Assembly: GCA_013397435.1 (NCBI GenBank)
Contig: VZRG01000203.1
Coordinates: 682,001 to 746,000 of the forward strand
Direction of reading: 5' to 3'
From: Erythrocercus mccallii
Taxonomy: Eukaryota > Chordata > Aves > Passeriformes > Dicruridae
Length of the DNA: 64,000 bases
Under the pieces are notes generated by a model. It had not been told where the DNA came from. It worked only from the letters and a program-made list of their open reading frames with translations, and made no database searches. Positions within the stretch are counted from its first letter, which is position 1; each line of letters begins with the position of its first letter. Shown piece by piece: positions 41,892 to 52,820 of the stretch. The position numbers and the translations under genes are program-made.

Positions 41892-42236
41892 GAAAGTTAC
41901 AGTGCTTGACATAACATGGCAAATAGGAAGCTTTTATTCTATGAGATCATTCCTGAACACAAGGTACAGTGGGCTAAGACAAATTTGCAGAAGAACTATC
42001 AAGGGCAAAGAAAGGTTTTAATCTTGAAAGAAATAAAAAAAATTGCAATTTTTAGTGGAAAGAAGAGGTAGAGGATGTAATAAAAGAATGTATTATCACA
42101 GCAAATGGAAAAAAAACATGTCAACAGCAAATCATCCATGATACAAATGTAACCAGATTCAAAACCAGACATCAGCTGTATCCAGACTTGTAACAAAAGG
42201 CAAATACATAATAGCTGGGATACTAATGCCCAAATT

Positions 42237-42479
42237 ATGATACATTTACCTGTGTGGGACACGTTGCTTTTGGTTTTGGTTTCCTCCCGATCACTCCGGA
42301 GCTGCTGCTTGTCCAGACTGGCAGGGAAGGACTGGCTGGTCCCAGCTGCTTGGGTGATGCCGACGTCTGCCCAAGCATTACAAACATTTGGAACCTACCC
42401 ACTTACACCAGTGTACCTGTGTGCACAGATGTCAGACACCGAGGGGAAGGAAGAAAACGTCCTAAATCATGAAAAGTAG
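42237..42479. other. Isolated CpG-rich patch with splice-like sites; possible exon
   Basis: Seven CpGs fall within about 220 bp of otherwise CpG-poor DNA. On the minus strand a donor-like site CCCACACAG|GTAAAT lies at 42255/42254. Upstream acceptor-like sites follow pyrimidine stretches, for example TCCTTCCCTGCCAG near 42321. The minus-strand frame through DKQQLRSDREETKTKSNVSHT is open over the GC-rich part but meets a TAG further upstream. I do not recognise the peptide. It could be an alternative upstream exon of the gene to the left, a lncRNA exon or a decayed element. Confidence 0.3.
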
Positions 42480-45400
42480 CAGCATTTAGAACTAACTTCT
42501 CCGAGCTGTAACTCACAGAGATGGTGGTTGTAAGAAGGGAGTAACAACCTGATGCAGTAACACAACAAACTGCAGTTTGCTGTGGGTGCTTCATTACCTG
42601 GGAGTTAAACTACTGAGATCTTGCTTTTCATGGCCTTGCACTTGTACTGAGCACCACCTTTTCTAACATGGCTTTTCACAGACTACAAAAAGTGAGAAGG
42701 GAGACAAAGACTCAAAAGGCCTGAGCTAGCACCTTCTATGAGCCTTTAAGGTTTTAGCCGTACCTCAGAGGCAGCTTGGATATTAAGAAGGGATGCAAGC
42801 CTCCAGTATAGTATAGTTGTCTAGCAGTATAGTTGTCTTGGTCAGACTTGGGAAATGTCAAATAGATTGCTCCTCAAAATCAAAATGCAGAATCTAAGAC
42901 CAGGCATCTCTCTTGGTCTGAAATGTACCTTTTTTGCTCATGTAAAATTAGCCATGTCTCGGAGGGTTATTAGATTCCAGGTACTCTCTCACAAATATGT
43001 ATTTTCTTGTTTCTGCAGTTACAGGTTTCAGAGTTCTCCCCTGAACCATGAGGAAAAGAAATAGCAGAAGGTCAAACAAAAATGTCCCACCTTCTCAGAC
43101 AGTTATAATGGTAACCTGGCATGCCTGGTTTCCTATCTGGAATTGGTCAGATATTCCTTCATCAACCACAAAACCCCACATATTCCTTTGTCTCAAAGAC
43201 TGATGATAAAATGCTGGCTCTTTCATTGCTGAGTTTGAGACATGTCTTCTTTAAAATACATGAGGTGAGAATTAGGTCATACATAGGGTTGACATGAGCA
43301 GCTGAGACATACAGCTCAAATCCAAGAATGAAAATGAAATCTCTGACAGAATTCCCCTGCTTCTTGTATACATATCAAAATAAGTTTCTCCAAGAGCTAT
43401 ATTGATCCTTTTGAGCTGCATAGCCACATCCATACTTACAAAAATGCTGAAAGGCAGCATGTCCTTGAAAACAAGACTGTAGAACAGTAACTTATTAACT
43501 CTAAAGAGCATTATCTAAAAAACAGCCTATGATTTGTCGAGACTCAGATTTTTACTGCCAACACCAGACCACACTATCAGATGGAACATTCTGGCAAAGT
43601 CTTATCTCATTACTCTGAATGCCTTTTCCATTTCATAATACCGTATAAGATTAGCATATGGAACCCTATTTACTATGCACGTTAGTCTATCCACATTTAA
43701 TTAGACACTCAAAGTTCCCAAAAGAAAACTACATGACTGAAATATCAATTTGCAATTTTTAAATGGGGAAAACATGACAGATTTTAGAAACAGAAATGTT
43801 CTATTCTCTGGTATACCATGGTCTGGTTTATCAAGTTTAGGTGATGTACAGACAACTTAGCAGTGAAGTAAATTACAACGCTACTCACTTTATGGCCCTT
43901 TTACACTGGTATATTTGGCTGGTGCCAAATCCAACACACAATATCATACTGTAAATGTGAATTTAGTTAGGCTAGAGAGTATAACTGAATGGGTCACTGC
44001 ACCATATGACAGTAGATGCTTTAAATATAGAGTGATACACTGGCATGTACAATGTGAAAAAACGAACAGCTTACCGAGCTGCGCCACCTTTGCATAGAAC
44101 AGACATCTACAGACCATTTCAAACTTTCATGGAAATGAAGTAAGGACACACAAGAGTACTTGTTCATCTAAAGTCAGCAAAGGTTTTGTGTATGGAAGCC
44201 AAAATTCCTTTTTGGTTTTGGCTGGTAGTAGGAATGTAAGTTGATAAACTGACTGTCTTCTAAAACATTTTTGTGTGTTTGGCACTGAATGCATGCCTGT
44301 TTAGTGAATAGTATAACGAGCACAAAAAATTACTGTGTTAGGGAGTTTTGTGTGATCTGTGCAACTCAAAGTACTTTCCTGATTGCTTGAAATCCTGATT
44401 GCTTGAATGATTTGGTAACATGGTCTAGGAACCGGCAGTGGTAGTTCAAACTGGTATTCCATTGACTTGGTAAAAATTGGCTTATTTCCCCCAACAGACT
44501 GTAGGCATAGAATTAATTTCATCCAAGGTTAGATAGCCTGGAATGTGTACTTCTGCAGAGGAATTGCCTTTCTTTATATTCAGTGGACAGGAGGAATATG
44601 ACAGGGGCAATTCATCTCACATTTTGAACATTAGGATATGAATGAAGAGCGTTTGTTCTCTTCACTGACCATAAAAGGAAGCACAGAATGACAAAGGAAT
44701 TTGTCAGCAAATATAGAAAGAGGAAGGGGTACAACTCCTAATAGAGTTGGGCATTGTGATAAGAACTGATGCTCATGAGCTAAAAAGTCTAGATGGGGGT
44801 ATGTAAAACAAGAGTTGTACCTGGTTTAGCTCAGATAGGACAAGGACCTTTAAGAGCCACTTTTAAGGTTTGACATTATACCAGATGAACTGTCTCAAAA
44901 CAGCGTAAATGGGTCAAACAGCACACATGTGCTCACCATCCTCACTTGTCATCAGCCACACAGCTACTGTTGCATAAAACAGTAGAGCAGCACAGAGGTG
45001 TCGATTGCCTGTGCTGCTCAGTAATGTACTTTTTCCTTACAGCATAGGTTGAATCCTACACCAGTACAAAAGCTGCTGTGGTTAAGAAATTTTCAAATGA
45101 TTTATGAAAATCCATACTGAACCTGATTTACACTAATATATGGATTCCCTTGATCAACCTGCGATTTTCTTAATCACTGAGAAGATGCCTGTATCAATAT
45201 GATGTCCCAGGAATGTGTGAATGAGAAAAGTGGTCATTGCCAACGTCAAACTTCTCCATAATAGTTCTCCAGCCAATTGTTCTCCTGGATTTGGTTTTTC
45301 ATAGTTGCGATGGACCCTGCTGGTCACATTTAGGATCAGCCCATTTCCATGGGCTGCCAGTTTTCACAAAATAATGCAACAAGCTATTCTGAGGTTGAAG

Positions 45401-45796
45401 AGCATTATGGTTGTGGTCTACATGTGATCAGGAGCTTTGATCAGTCATTTGAAACTGGTTAATGGTTCTGTACACAGACTGATGGTTCTTTACATCACAA
45501 GTGAAGCAACTTTTCCTTGGTGAAACATGACAGTTGTTTGATGCGTTGTTTAAATCAAGACCAACTTTACAGTAATTTGACATTCAGAGGTACACTCAGC
45601 CGTCTCCTCAGTGAGAAAATTTAATGCAAATTAGGTACTATTTCCATTAATATCACGAGAAGACCCTATCCAGAGAAGCAATATGATCTAAAAAATTAAA
45701 CACACATTAGCAAAGTCATTCGGTTATGCCTTTGTTTTAATGAATTTTTTTAAACATTTGTATCATCAGACAAAACATTTATGTCATGAGAAAATA
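42480..45796. other. Intergenic DNA between ABLIM2 and the CpG-island gene
   Basis: AT-rich sequence with no recognisable gene or repeat family. The only notable feature is a small CpG cluster with a donor-like site near 44064-44095. Confidence 0.5.
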
Positions 45797-47356
45797 TTTA
45801 TTTCCAACAGCATGGACTTTGAAAGTTAGTTGAAAGAAGGCATATTCAATGCTATGATTTTTCCAATGCTGGGTCAGTTGAAATAGTGTGTTGTAGTGCA
45901 TATATAACCAGTTACCTTAAGGAAATGCGAAAAGACATAGTGAAGTAGGAGGTGAGTACAAACATCCAAGGCAGTAAAAATGCAGAATACTGACACATGG
46001 CTGAAAAATGTACTTTTTGTAATGCTCATTTAGTATCACACAAAACTAGCAACGCACTTTAAAACATTCTTTGTCAGCAACCATACCTCTGACCAAATGA
46101 TACTATTAAATTTAATACAGTCTTTCAGCTGGAAGAGATATTAAGGTCTAACACATATCAAATGCTTAGATTTTGTTAGCTTTGCTTGCTATTTAAGATA
46201 GTTTCAAGGTACTGCACCAGTATCACATAGTTGTTTTTTTTTTCAAATTGACTTGTACAGAAACATGCAAATAGTAATGCATGAGGGGTTTATGTATTTG
46301 ATTCTAATTTTCTGTATTACTGATAGAGCACACCAAGCTTTTTTGTTACATTTTATGCTGAACTGTTTCACTTCCACATCTACCAAACGCCATCAAAGTT
46401 CTCATGGCTTACTGTGTAAAGCTGGAAAGTTGAAAAAGTAAGAATGCCTTCACTTAGGACATATATTAATGAAAATAATTCTTGTATAGATAGATACATC
46501 TATCTACATGGTAATTAAGATTACATGGTATTTCATCAGCATGAAATGTAAAAAACCCATTCTTCAAACATCCCAAACTAGTAGGAAAACACAGTCAACT
46601 GGCACAATACACTCTTAAACCAGTTTTGTATAAGGCTTCAGTTTTCTTGATGAATGGGACTAAATCTTAGTAGGTCTGTATACATTTTAGTAACTATAAC
46701 CGTTTTATGTCACAATATATTCTTAATAAAATAAAAACTCTGGTGTTGTAATTAAAGATAGCTAGTTACCTTCTAGACAAATATGATCTTTTAAAGAGTA
46801 CACTGTGTTTAAATATAAGAAGTAGAATTAAGGTGCTTCCATATTTCTGCTTTCATTCTTAAAAAGTACCACAGATAAACAATTGCAATAATTGCTTGCA
46901 GATATGCTTTTCTTTGGCTTTTACCATATTTTTAATAGCATCTGATCCCCTGCTGGAAAATTTCTATAGTAATTACTTAATTGATTCTGTAAAAATTGCA
47001 TTATAAAACTGAATGGAACAAAATGTTGGATGCATTTCCTGTGTACAGCTACACTTCTTTTTCTTCCTTTCAGAATTTCCATTTGCATCAAGCAACAAAT
47101 GCAAGCAACAATAAATTTAAAGCTAAATTTTTTGCACATTGTAAACTGGGTAGGACCAGGAGTTACTGACAAAACCAGCTGGAAATGCAAGATTAGCAAA
47201 TTCTCTGTATCCCAACACATTACCATCTAATCTGTCTTGTTTCCCCAACACATACTAACACAATGAAGTTGGACAATGGTTCAACAGCAAGTGCATGTGA
47301 TAGTTCTGGCAAGACTATTTTTGTTTTGATTAAGCACATATTTTATCCCGGAGGGT
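45797..47356 (-). other. ABLIM2: Probable ABLIM2 3' UTR with candidate poly(A) signals
   Basis: Sequence downstream of the ABLIM2 stop codon. On the minus strand the first canonical AATAAA I find is at 45797-45802, followed by a GT-rich stretch, which would give a UTR of about 1.6 kb. Earlier ATTAAA variants lie near 46930 and at 46111-46116. Which one is used cannot be decided from sequence. The plus-strand open frames here have no recognisable content. Confidence 0.35.
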
Positions 47357-47470
47357 TTAGAAAAGCAGGGCCTTTTTCTTCAGGTCATTCCGCTTCCAAA
47401 GTGCCAGACGATCAAATTCCTCAATACTCATTTTGAAGACTTCCTGGAACTCTTCAGGGGACAAATGCCT
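47357..47470 (-). CDS. ABLIM2: ABLIM2 terminal coding exon: C-terminal half of villin headpiece
   Basis: This exon encodes the last 37 residues and the TAA stop of an actin-binding LIM protein. The translation begins RHLSPEEFQEVF and ends KRNDLKKKALLF, which is the C-terminal, F-actin-binding subdomain of a villin headpiece. The three core Phe positions (EEF, EVF, EEF), the LALW segment, the basic KRNDLKKK patch and the C-terminal LLF are all visible. The acceptor is a pyrimidine-rich stretch ending in CAAG just above 47470. The exon starts in phase 0, matching the 81-nt exon at 59335-59415. From memory, HLSPEEFQEV and the end KKKALLF point to ABLIM2 rather than ABLIM1 (KKKAKLF) or ABLIM3 (KKQARLF). 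One oddity is Lys in VFKMS, where the family usually has Gly. The open frame runs on into the intron to 47554, but that part is not coding. The headpiece identity is very secure; the paralogue is likely. Confidence 0.93.
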   Translation of the reverse strand, partial: RHLSPEEFQEVFKMSIEEFDRLALWKRNDLKKKALLF

Positions 47471-49794
47471 CTTGAAAATGAAAATACAAATGACATCATT
47501 AAGCTTGTCTGTGCATAGGAATATTTCTGCCCTAAGTTTTAAAACACACCACAAAATAATGCATTAGGGTTTGCATTTAAATCCCAAAATTGTTTCTGGA
47601 AAAGACAGCATCAAAACCAAATGAGCTAAGAGTAGCTGGGAAATGAAATTATTGATGGCAGTAGTGACTTTTGAAAAAAAAATAATCTTTTCAATATAGT
47701 TCTGAGCAGAAGCTATGTTTTTTGGGAAAAAGTATGTTTATCCAGCGTGCCTGATGACAGAGCACACTGAGACAAATTTAAGTTATTCCAGGACTTTAAA
47801 GAGATTGATAACAATGTAATTTTAGAGTTGGATTTGTTTTGCCTTGATCTTTAATGAGAGCAGTGGACACCACACTGGTCCACTAATAGCAACCTTGTAA
47901 CAAAGGAAAGAGCATACCGCTAAATTCTGAAATCCAAAATGGGCTTATCCATGGGGAGAGACTACTCTACTCAGAAGTTCAGGCTGGATAAAGTAGGGGG
48001 TTTTTAAATGTTGAGAAATACACTTCTATTTGATGTTTTCATGCTTTAATATTAAAAAAAAAGAGATAGAGAAAAAGGGAAGAAATCCAATATAAAGAAT
48101 TGGAAGGAGGTAGGATAACAATTCCCCAGCAATTATTATCATCCACACAGAAAAGGTAGAAAAAGGAAAATATATGAATGAATTTGTAAGTCAAATTTCA
48201 CTTTCCATTTATAAACAAAGATAATCTTGGTAATGTAATTTACTCAAGAAAACTAAAGAAATTGTTTGTAAAGTCATTATATATAATTACTTTGAATGGT
48301 TATCATGGGTCCTTGTTTCTTAAGAAAGGACAGCCTTGGTTTTTTTTCCTATGAGAGTCCACATATTCAGAACAACAGTGACTAAGATTTTGGAACTGAG
48401 CCTTCACTTTTCATTTGACAAATGACAGCAACCCACCATAAGTGCTGCTCATAGCATGGAACAAACACACCATGCATATTTAGCAAAGGAGATCATCTTT
48501 CACATGAAAATGAGCAACATCTGACAATGTATTTTAGAAACAATCTCTCACTGACATAATTTATTTCTATTGAGCTCAGAAAAAAAAAAGTAACTTCTCT
48601 CTGCATTGGTTTTTTAAGAGGATATTCCTGATAATCCAGTGGACAAATGCAATTAAGTTCAACTTCAGCAACTTCTCAAAGCAAGGAACATGTCTGCAGG
48701 CTGTAGGATTGAAAACGAAGTCTGGATGAGCAAAGTGTGTAATATTTTATTTTACTTTCTAGATTGTGGATAAGGCTTGAGACATCTCACTTAGGAGAAA
48801 GTAGCGGCAAACTGTAGTCCTTACTCAAAGAGAAAATGAGAAAGCCTATATACCCTTGCAGGTAAAGCTACCTTGACAACCTTTCAAAACCATAGAAAAC
48901 AACATATAACTTTAAAAGGACTACGTTATCACCATTTTTCTTCTCCTGAGGTAATTTACACCATGTATTATGAGAAACCTGCTGCAGTCTCATCAGATCT
49001 GTTCCAGTACTGAAGGTCAATGGAGGAAAACTCAAGGAGCCCTAAATCACCCTTTCCTCCAGGGTGCCAGACATTTGCTACATCTTCCCTTCCCAACGAA
49101 GCCTGCCACCCATCTCAGTATAAGCTGTGCAAATCCCCTTTCCCTCTCCAGTGTTGTACTTTGCCACATATCCTTTTGCTTTGCCCTCAGGTTTAGTGAG
49201 CTTTCGATCCACATGCAGCTATCCAAGCCAGAATGAATTAGTTGTGTACTGCGTTCCTCTGCTTGTGCCCAGATGACACCACCCTCATTCTTTGCATACA
49301 CTCATTTTCTATTTTTTATACCTAAATTTTGTTTTATAACAGCACCATTTTTTTCCTCCTCACAGAAGGTCTCATTTGGTGCTGCCTGGTCTAAAAGCAG
49401 TTGACAGTTTCCAGCCCAGGGACAAAGTGACTGAGATGGGGAAAGCATCACTTATTTCCACATCCATTCAATTAGAGAGTTTCTTTGCTTTAATTTTATT
49501 CCACATATGCCCTCATCTCAAGGACTAACAAACTGACTTCCATACTAGCAGTTCCTTATTCCATCAATGCTTTATCCACATGCAAAAATAATTCTGGCAA
49601 AAGGGAACATTTTCACTTTGGTCTGAACTCTCTCTAAGAATGCCAGTTCGTCCCCAGTGTAACATATTTCTTGCTGTTGTCCCTGCATCTTAGAAGACGT
49701 CACCATGGGCTCTAGATTTGGGACTGCCCCTAGAAGCAGCAATGATTTAAGTTCTGTCTTCAAATTTGGAATAAAATCTTAGTCCCAGAAAGAT

Positions 49795-49972
49795 GCCATC
49801 GAACTGGCAAAGCTTCAGAGAAAAGCAATGCAAGTAATCATGGGTGGCAGTTTGATTATGAGGAAAGACTAAAAGGCCTAAGAACGTCTAAGCTGAGCCA
49901 AAAGATGACTAAGGTAAAATATGGTAATATCTACAAGTATTTGAAGGGTCTAAACACCAGGGGAGTACACCA
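49795..49972 (+). mobile_element. CR1 LINE fragment, degraded
   Basis: CAGAGAAAAGCAATGCAAGT, GAGGAAAGACTAAAAGGCCT and TCTACAAGTATTTGAAGGG resemble, in order, the sense strand of the CR1 3' part. It is strongly diverged and sits in the last ABLIM2 intron. Confidence 0.7.
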
Positions 49973-51265
49973 ATGTGAAAAGTTTATGGTCACTTTTTAT
50001 ACTTTTCTACGTATATGTGATGCTAAATTTTGCCTGCACTGTTGTTGGGACTTTCCTAACAGCTTTCCTTAAAGCTTTAAAAGCTAGAGCTCTTCCCAAA
50101 CCTAAAGGCAGAAAAAATGCACCAGTAAGATATCCTGGACTGATTCATCTTTCTTCTCAGCTATTGGAATATTAATTTGTCTTAACTGAAGCATTACGTT
50201 CTCTCATTAGTCAAACAAAAGAAGGGAAATTGAAAACTATGAGGAGGGAATATGAAAGATATTAATCTTGAGGTATGAGAGAATATGTGTGAAGCTACGC
50301 TTTACAAGCCCAAGAACATGATTTCCTTTTTCTTTTTTCAGTAATGGATCAGCTTAAAATAGCCAGCTATGTTAATAATGCATCACGGAGCCATTTAAGG
50401 AAGGAATGGCCAAACTTACTAGTAAAAGCAACCTTCATTCCTTTTTTTTTTTACTAGAGTTGGCCCTGTTTACATAGGAAGTCTGGGTGTTTTACAGTGT
50501 GCTAGTAAGTGATTCCTAATTCCCTTTGTTTGGCCATATTCAGGCAGTTTAACTCAATCTCTTTCTCTGCTCTGCATCAATAGCAAGGTTGGGTACGTTG
50601 CAGACACTGAGGAGAGTAGAGAGGACCTCCCAAGGCCCTGTTCTACCCACACTCTGAACTCACTGTATGTAAGTGAGGTCATTTTGATGTTAACATGATG
50701 ATAACTGAAAACTTTGTTCAATGATAAGGTAAGCAGGTTCAAGATGATTCCTCACTACAATGACTGCTATGCTGGACCTCACAGCATAAGAATATCAGCA
50801 TTTGTTATACAGTTAAGTGTGATATTGCTACAATAGAAAGGACTATGGCATCATGTTGTTTTGATAAAATTGTATTAATCTGACACTTTTATTAGGATAT
50901 ACAGAACTAAGCAAGGGCTGAGCTAGACCTCTCCACTGCATTGCAACCACTAGAAGAGAAAATCCTCATCCTCTATAAAACATGAACATGAAAATGAGCA
51001 GTACAGACATGACCTCATTTTTCACTCTCTCGGAACAAAAGTAATTAACTGTACATTCAAATACTTGCTCCACAGTGCTATCTCAGAAAGAAGTGGTCAT
51101 TTTCACTATAAACTAATGAGGCTTGTCTCTATTTCTGTGGTCTGCTAAAAAGCCAGTAATAATTCTAAATAGAGTTATAATCTTTATTTAATTCAATGAG
51201 ATTTCTTTTCCCCAAGAATATTTAGTTTTTATGAAAATTAAGAGATGCTCAAAACTATTACCTAG

Positions 51266-51830
51266 TGTCATGGTTTCACCCTAGCTGGTAACCCAGTCAT
51301 TCACACACTCCCCTACTAGTGGGATCAGGGAAAGAATTGGCAGGGTGAAAGCAGGAAAACTCATGTGTTGAGATAAAGACAGTTTAATAGGGAAAGAGAA
51401 AGCTACATACACAAGCAAAGCAAAACAAGGAATTAATTCACTGCTTCCCATGGCAGCTTTCCAGCCATCTCCAGGAGAGCAGGGCCCATCATGCATAACA
51501 GTTACTTAGGAAGACAAAAACTCCCCATGTTCCCCCTTCCTTCTACCCTCCACTTATACACTTATAAATGAGCATGATGTCACATGGTCTGGATTATTGC
51601 ATTTGTCACTTTGGGTCATCTGTCCTGGCTGTGTCTCCTCCCAGCCTCCCATTCACCTCCAACTTCCCTGCCAGGGTAGAATGTGAAAGGCAGAAAAGGG
51701 CTCTGTGTAACCTCTGCTCAACAATAACAAAAACATCTCTATATTATAAACCCTGTGTTCAGCACAAATCCAAAACACAGCCCCATATCAGCCAGTGTGA
51801 AGAAAATGACCCTAACCAAAACCAACGCTT
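51266..51830 (-). mobile_element. Solo LTR of an avian endogenous retrovirus
   Basis: The plus strand begins TGTCATGGTTTCACCC and contains TTGAGATAAAGACAGTTTAA, TATAAATGAGCATGATGTCA, CTGTCCTGGCTGTGTCTCC and AAATCCAAAACACAGC, ending near CCAAAACCAA. I recognise this order as a common bird ERV LTR read in reverse. On the minus strand it carries a TATA-like TTTATAAG and an ATTAAA poly(A)-type signal. No gag, pol or env sequence flanks it, so it is a solo LTR. The right end and target duplication are not clear. Confidence 0.75.
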
Positions 51831-52788
51831 AGGAACATGGCATTACTATGAATAAGTCACAGGAAGATAAAATTGCAGTTCACCTGCAGCCATCCTGCAG
51901 TCCATGGTGACCAGGGGGTGCTTCACAAGCATCTCTGCTCTGTGTCAGTTATTGGATGGGAGTCCTCATGTGAAAACCTCCTGATATAGGAAGCTCAGAG
52001 GATATCCTGCTTTCTCATGAGTCAATATTGAACCAATGAAAGAACTCAGTGGATGGCAGCAGGTGATGAGTTGAAGACTAGAAAAATCAAGGTCCTAATT
52101 CCCAGAGGAATTTAAAACCTCATTTGCTCTTTGTTTTGCTATATTCATAGAAAATGACAACTGAGCACTACACTGCCTTTGCTTGAATCTGTAGTGACTC
52201 TTTCAGCCAGTCTCTCTGAGGCACTACTGTGCACTCTGTTTTATAGAGAGTAATTTTAAGTAGCTGTCTACTTCAATTCGTTTTTATTCAAAGTCCTTGC
52301 AACACTTCCAACTTCTGATTCACAAAATCCAGAAATAAAAGTTACAAGATTTTCAGAGATTTCAGTATGAAAAATATTCAAAATAAACAGGGATTTATCA
52401 AGAAAGGTCTATTCCCAGGTAAGTGAGCGTTCATGTAATTAACTAAGCCTTAGCTCTTCAAGTTGGTGCACAAGCTTTGTTGCTGAGATACAATCTTTTC
52501 CTACAGTAAGATTCAGGACTGTAGAAGTATCTCAACACTTAGAAAATAATAGCTTCTTCCTCGCTCCCATTTTTCTGTTCTTCACTGCCCTTCAATTCCC
52601 TTCTCTCATGCCTCTCAAGGTTAGCCCAAATAAAACTCTCAGATGGCAAATCAAAATTTGCTGGAAATTTTTTTCAATTGACTTTTGAATCCTCATTTTG
52701 CTTTCACAAGGTTTGCACTCTTCACCCCTCTTTCTGTTGCACTGCTGAGGCTCAGCAGGCTTTTCAGAGGTTTCTTCTAAGCCTGCTG

Positions 52789-52820
52789 CATGGCTAATTA
52801 CAAAGCTGTAATTAGCCATG
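52789..52820. repeat. Perfect inverted repeat with TAATTA cores
   Basis: CATGGCTAATTAC (52789-52801) and its exact reverse complement GTAATTAGCCATG (52808-52820) flank a 6-base spacer. Each arm holds the homeodomain core TAATTA. A further CTAATTAA and TAATTATG follow within about 100 bp. Confidence 0.9.

Larger units (their letters stand above)
36851..42236. other. Intergenic DNA upstream of the CpG island
   Basis: Mostly AT-rich DNA with no recognisable gene. Includes a C11-A10 run (41871-41891) and a 14-bp palindrome around 39240. If a plus-strand transcript uses the donor at 36722, its first intron begins here. Confidence 0.45.
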
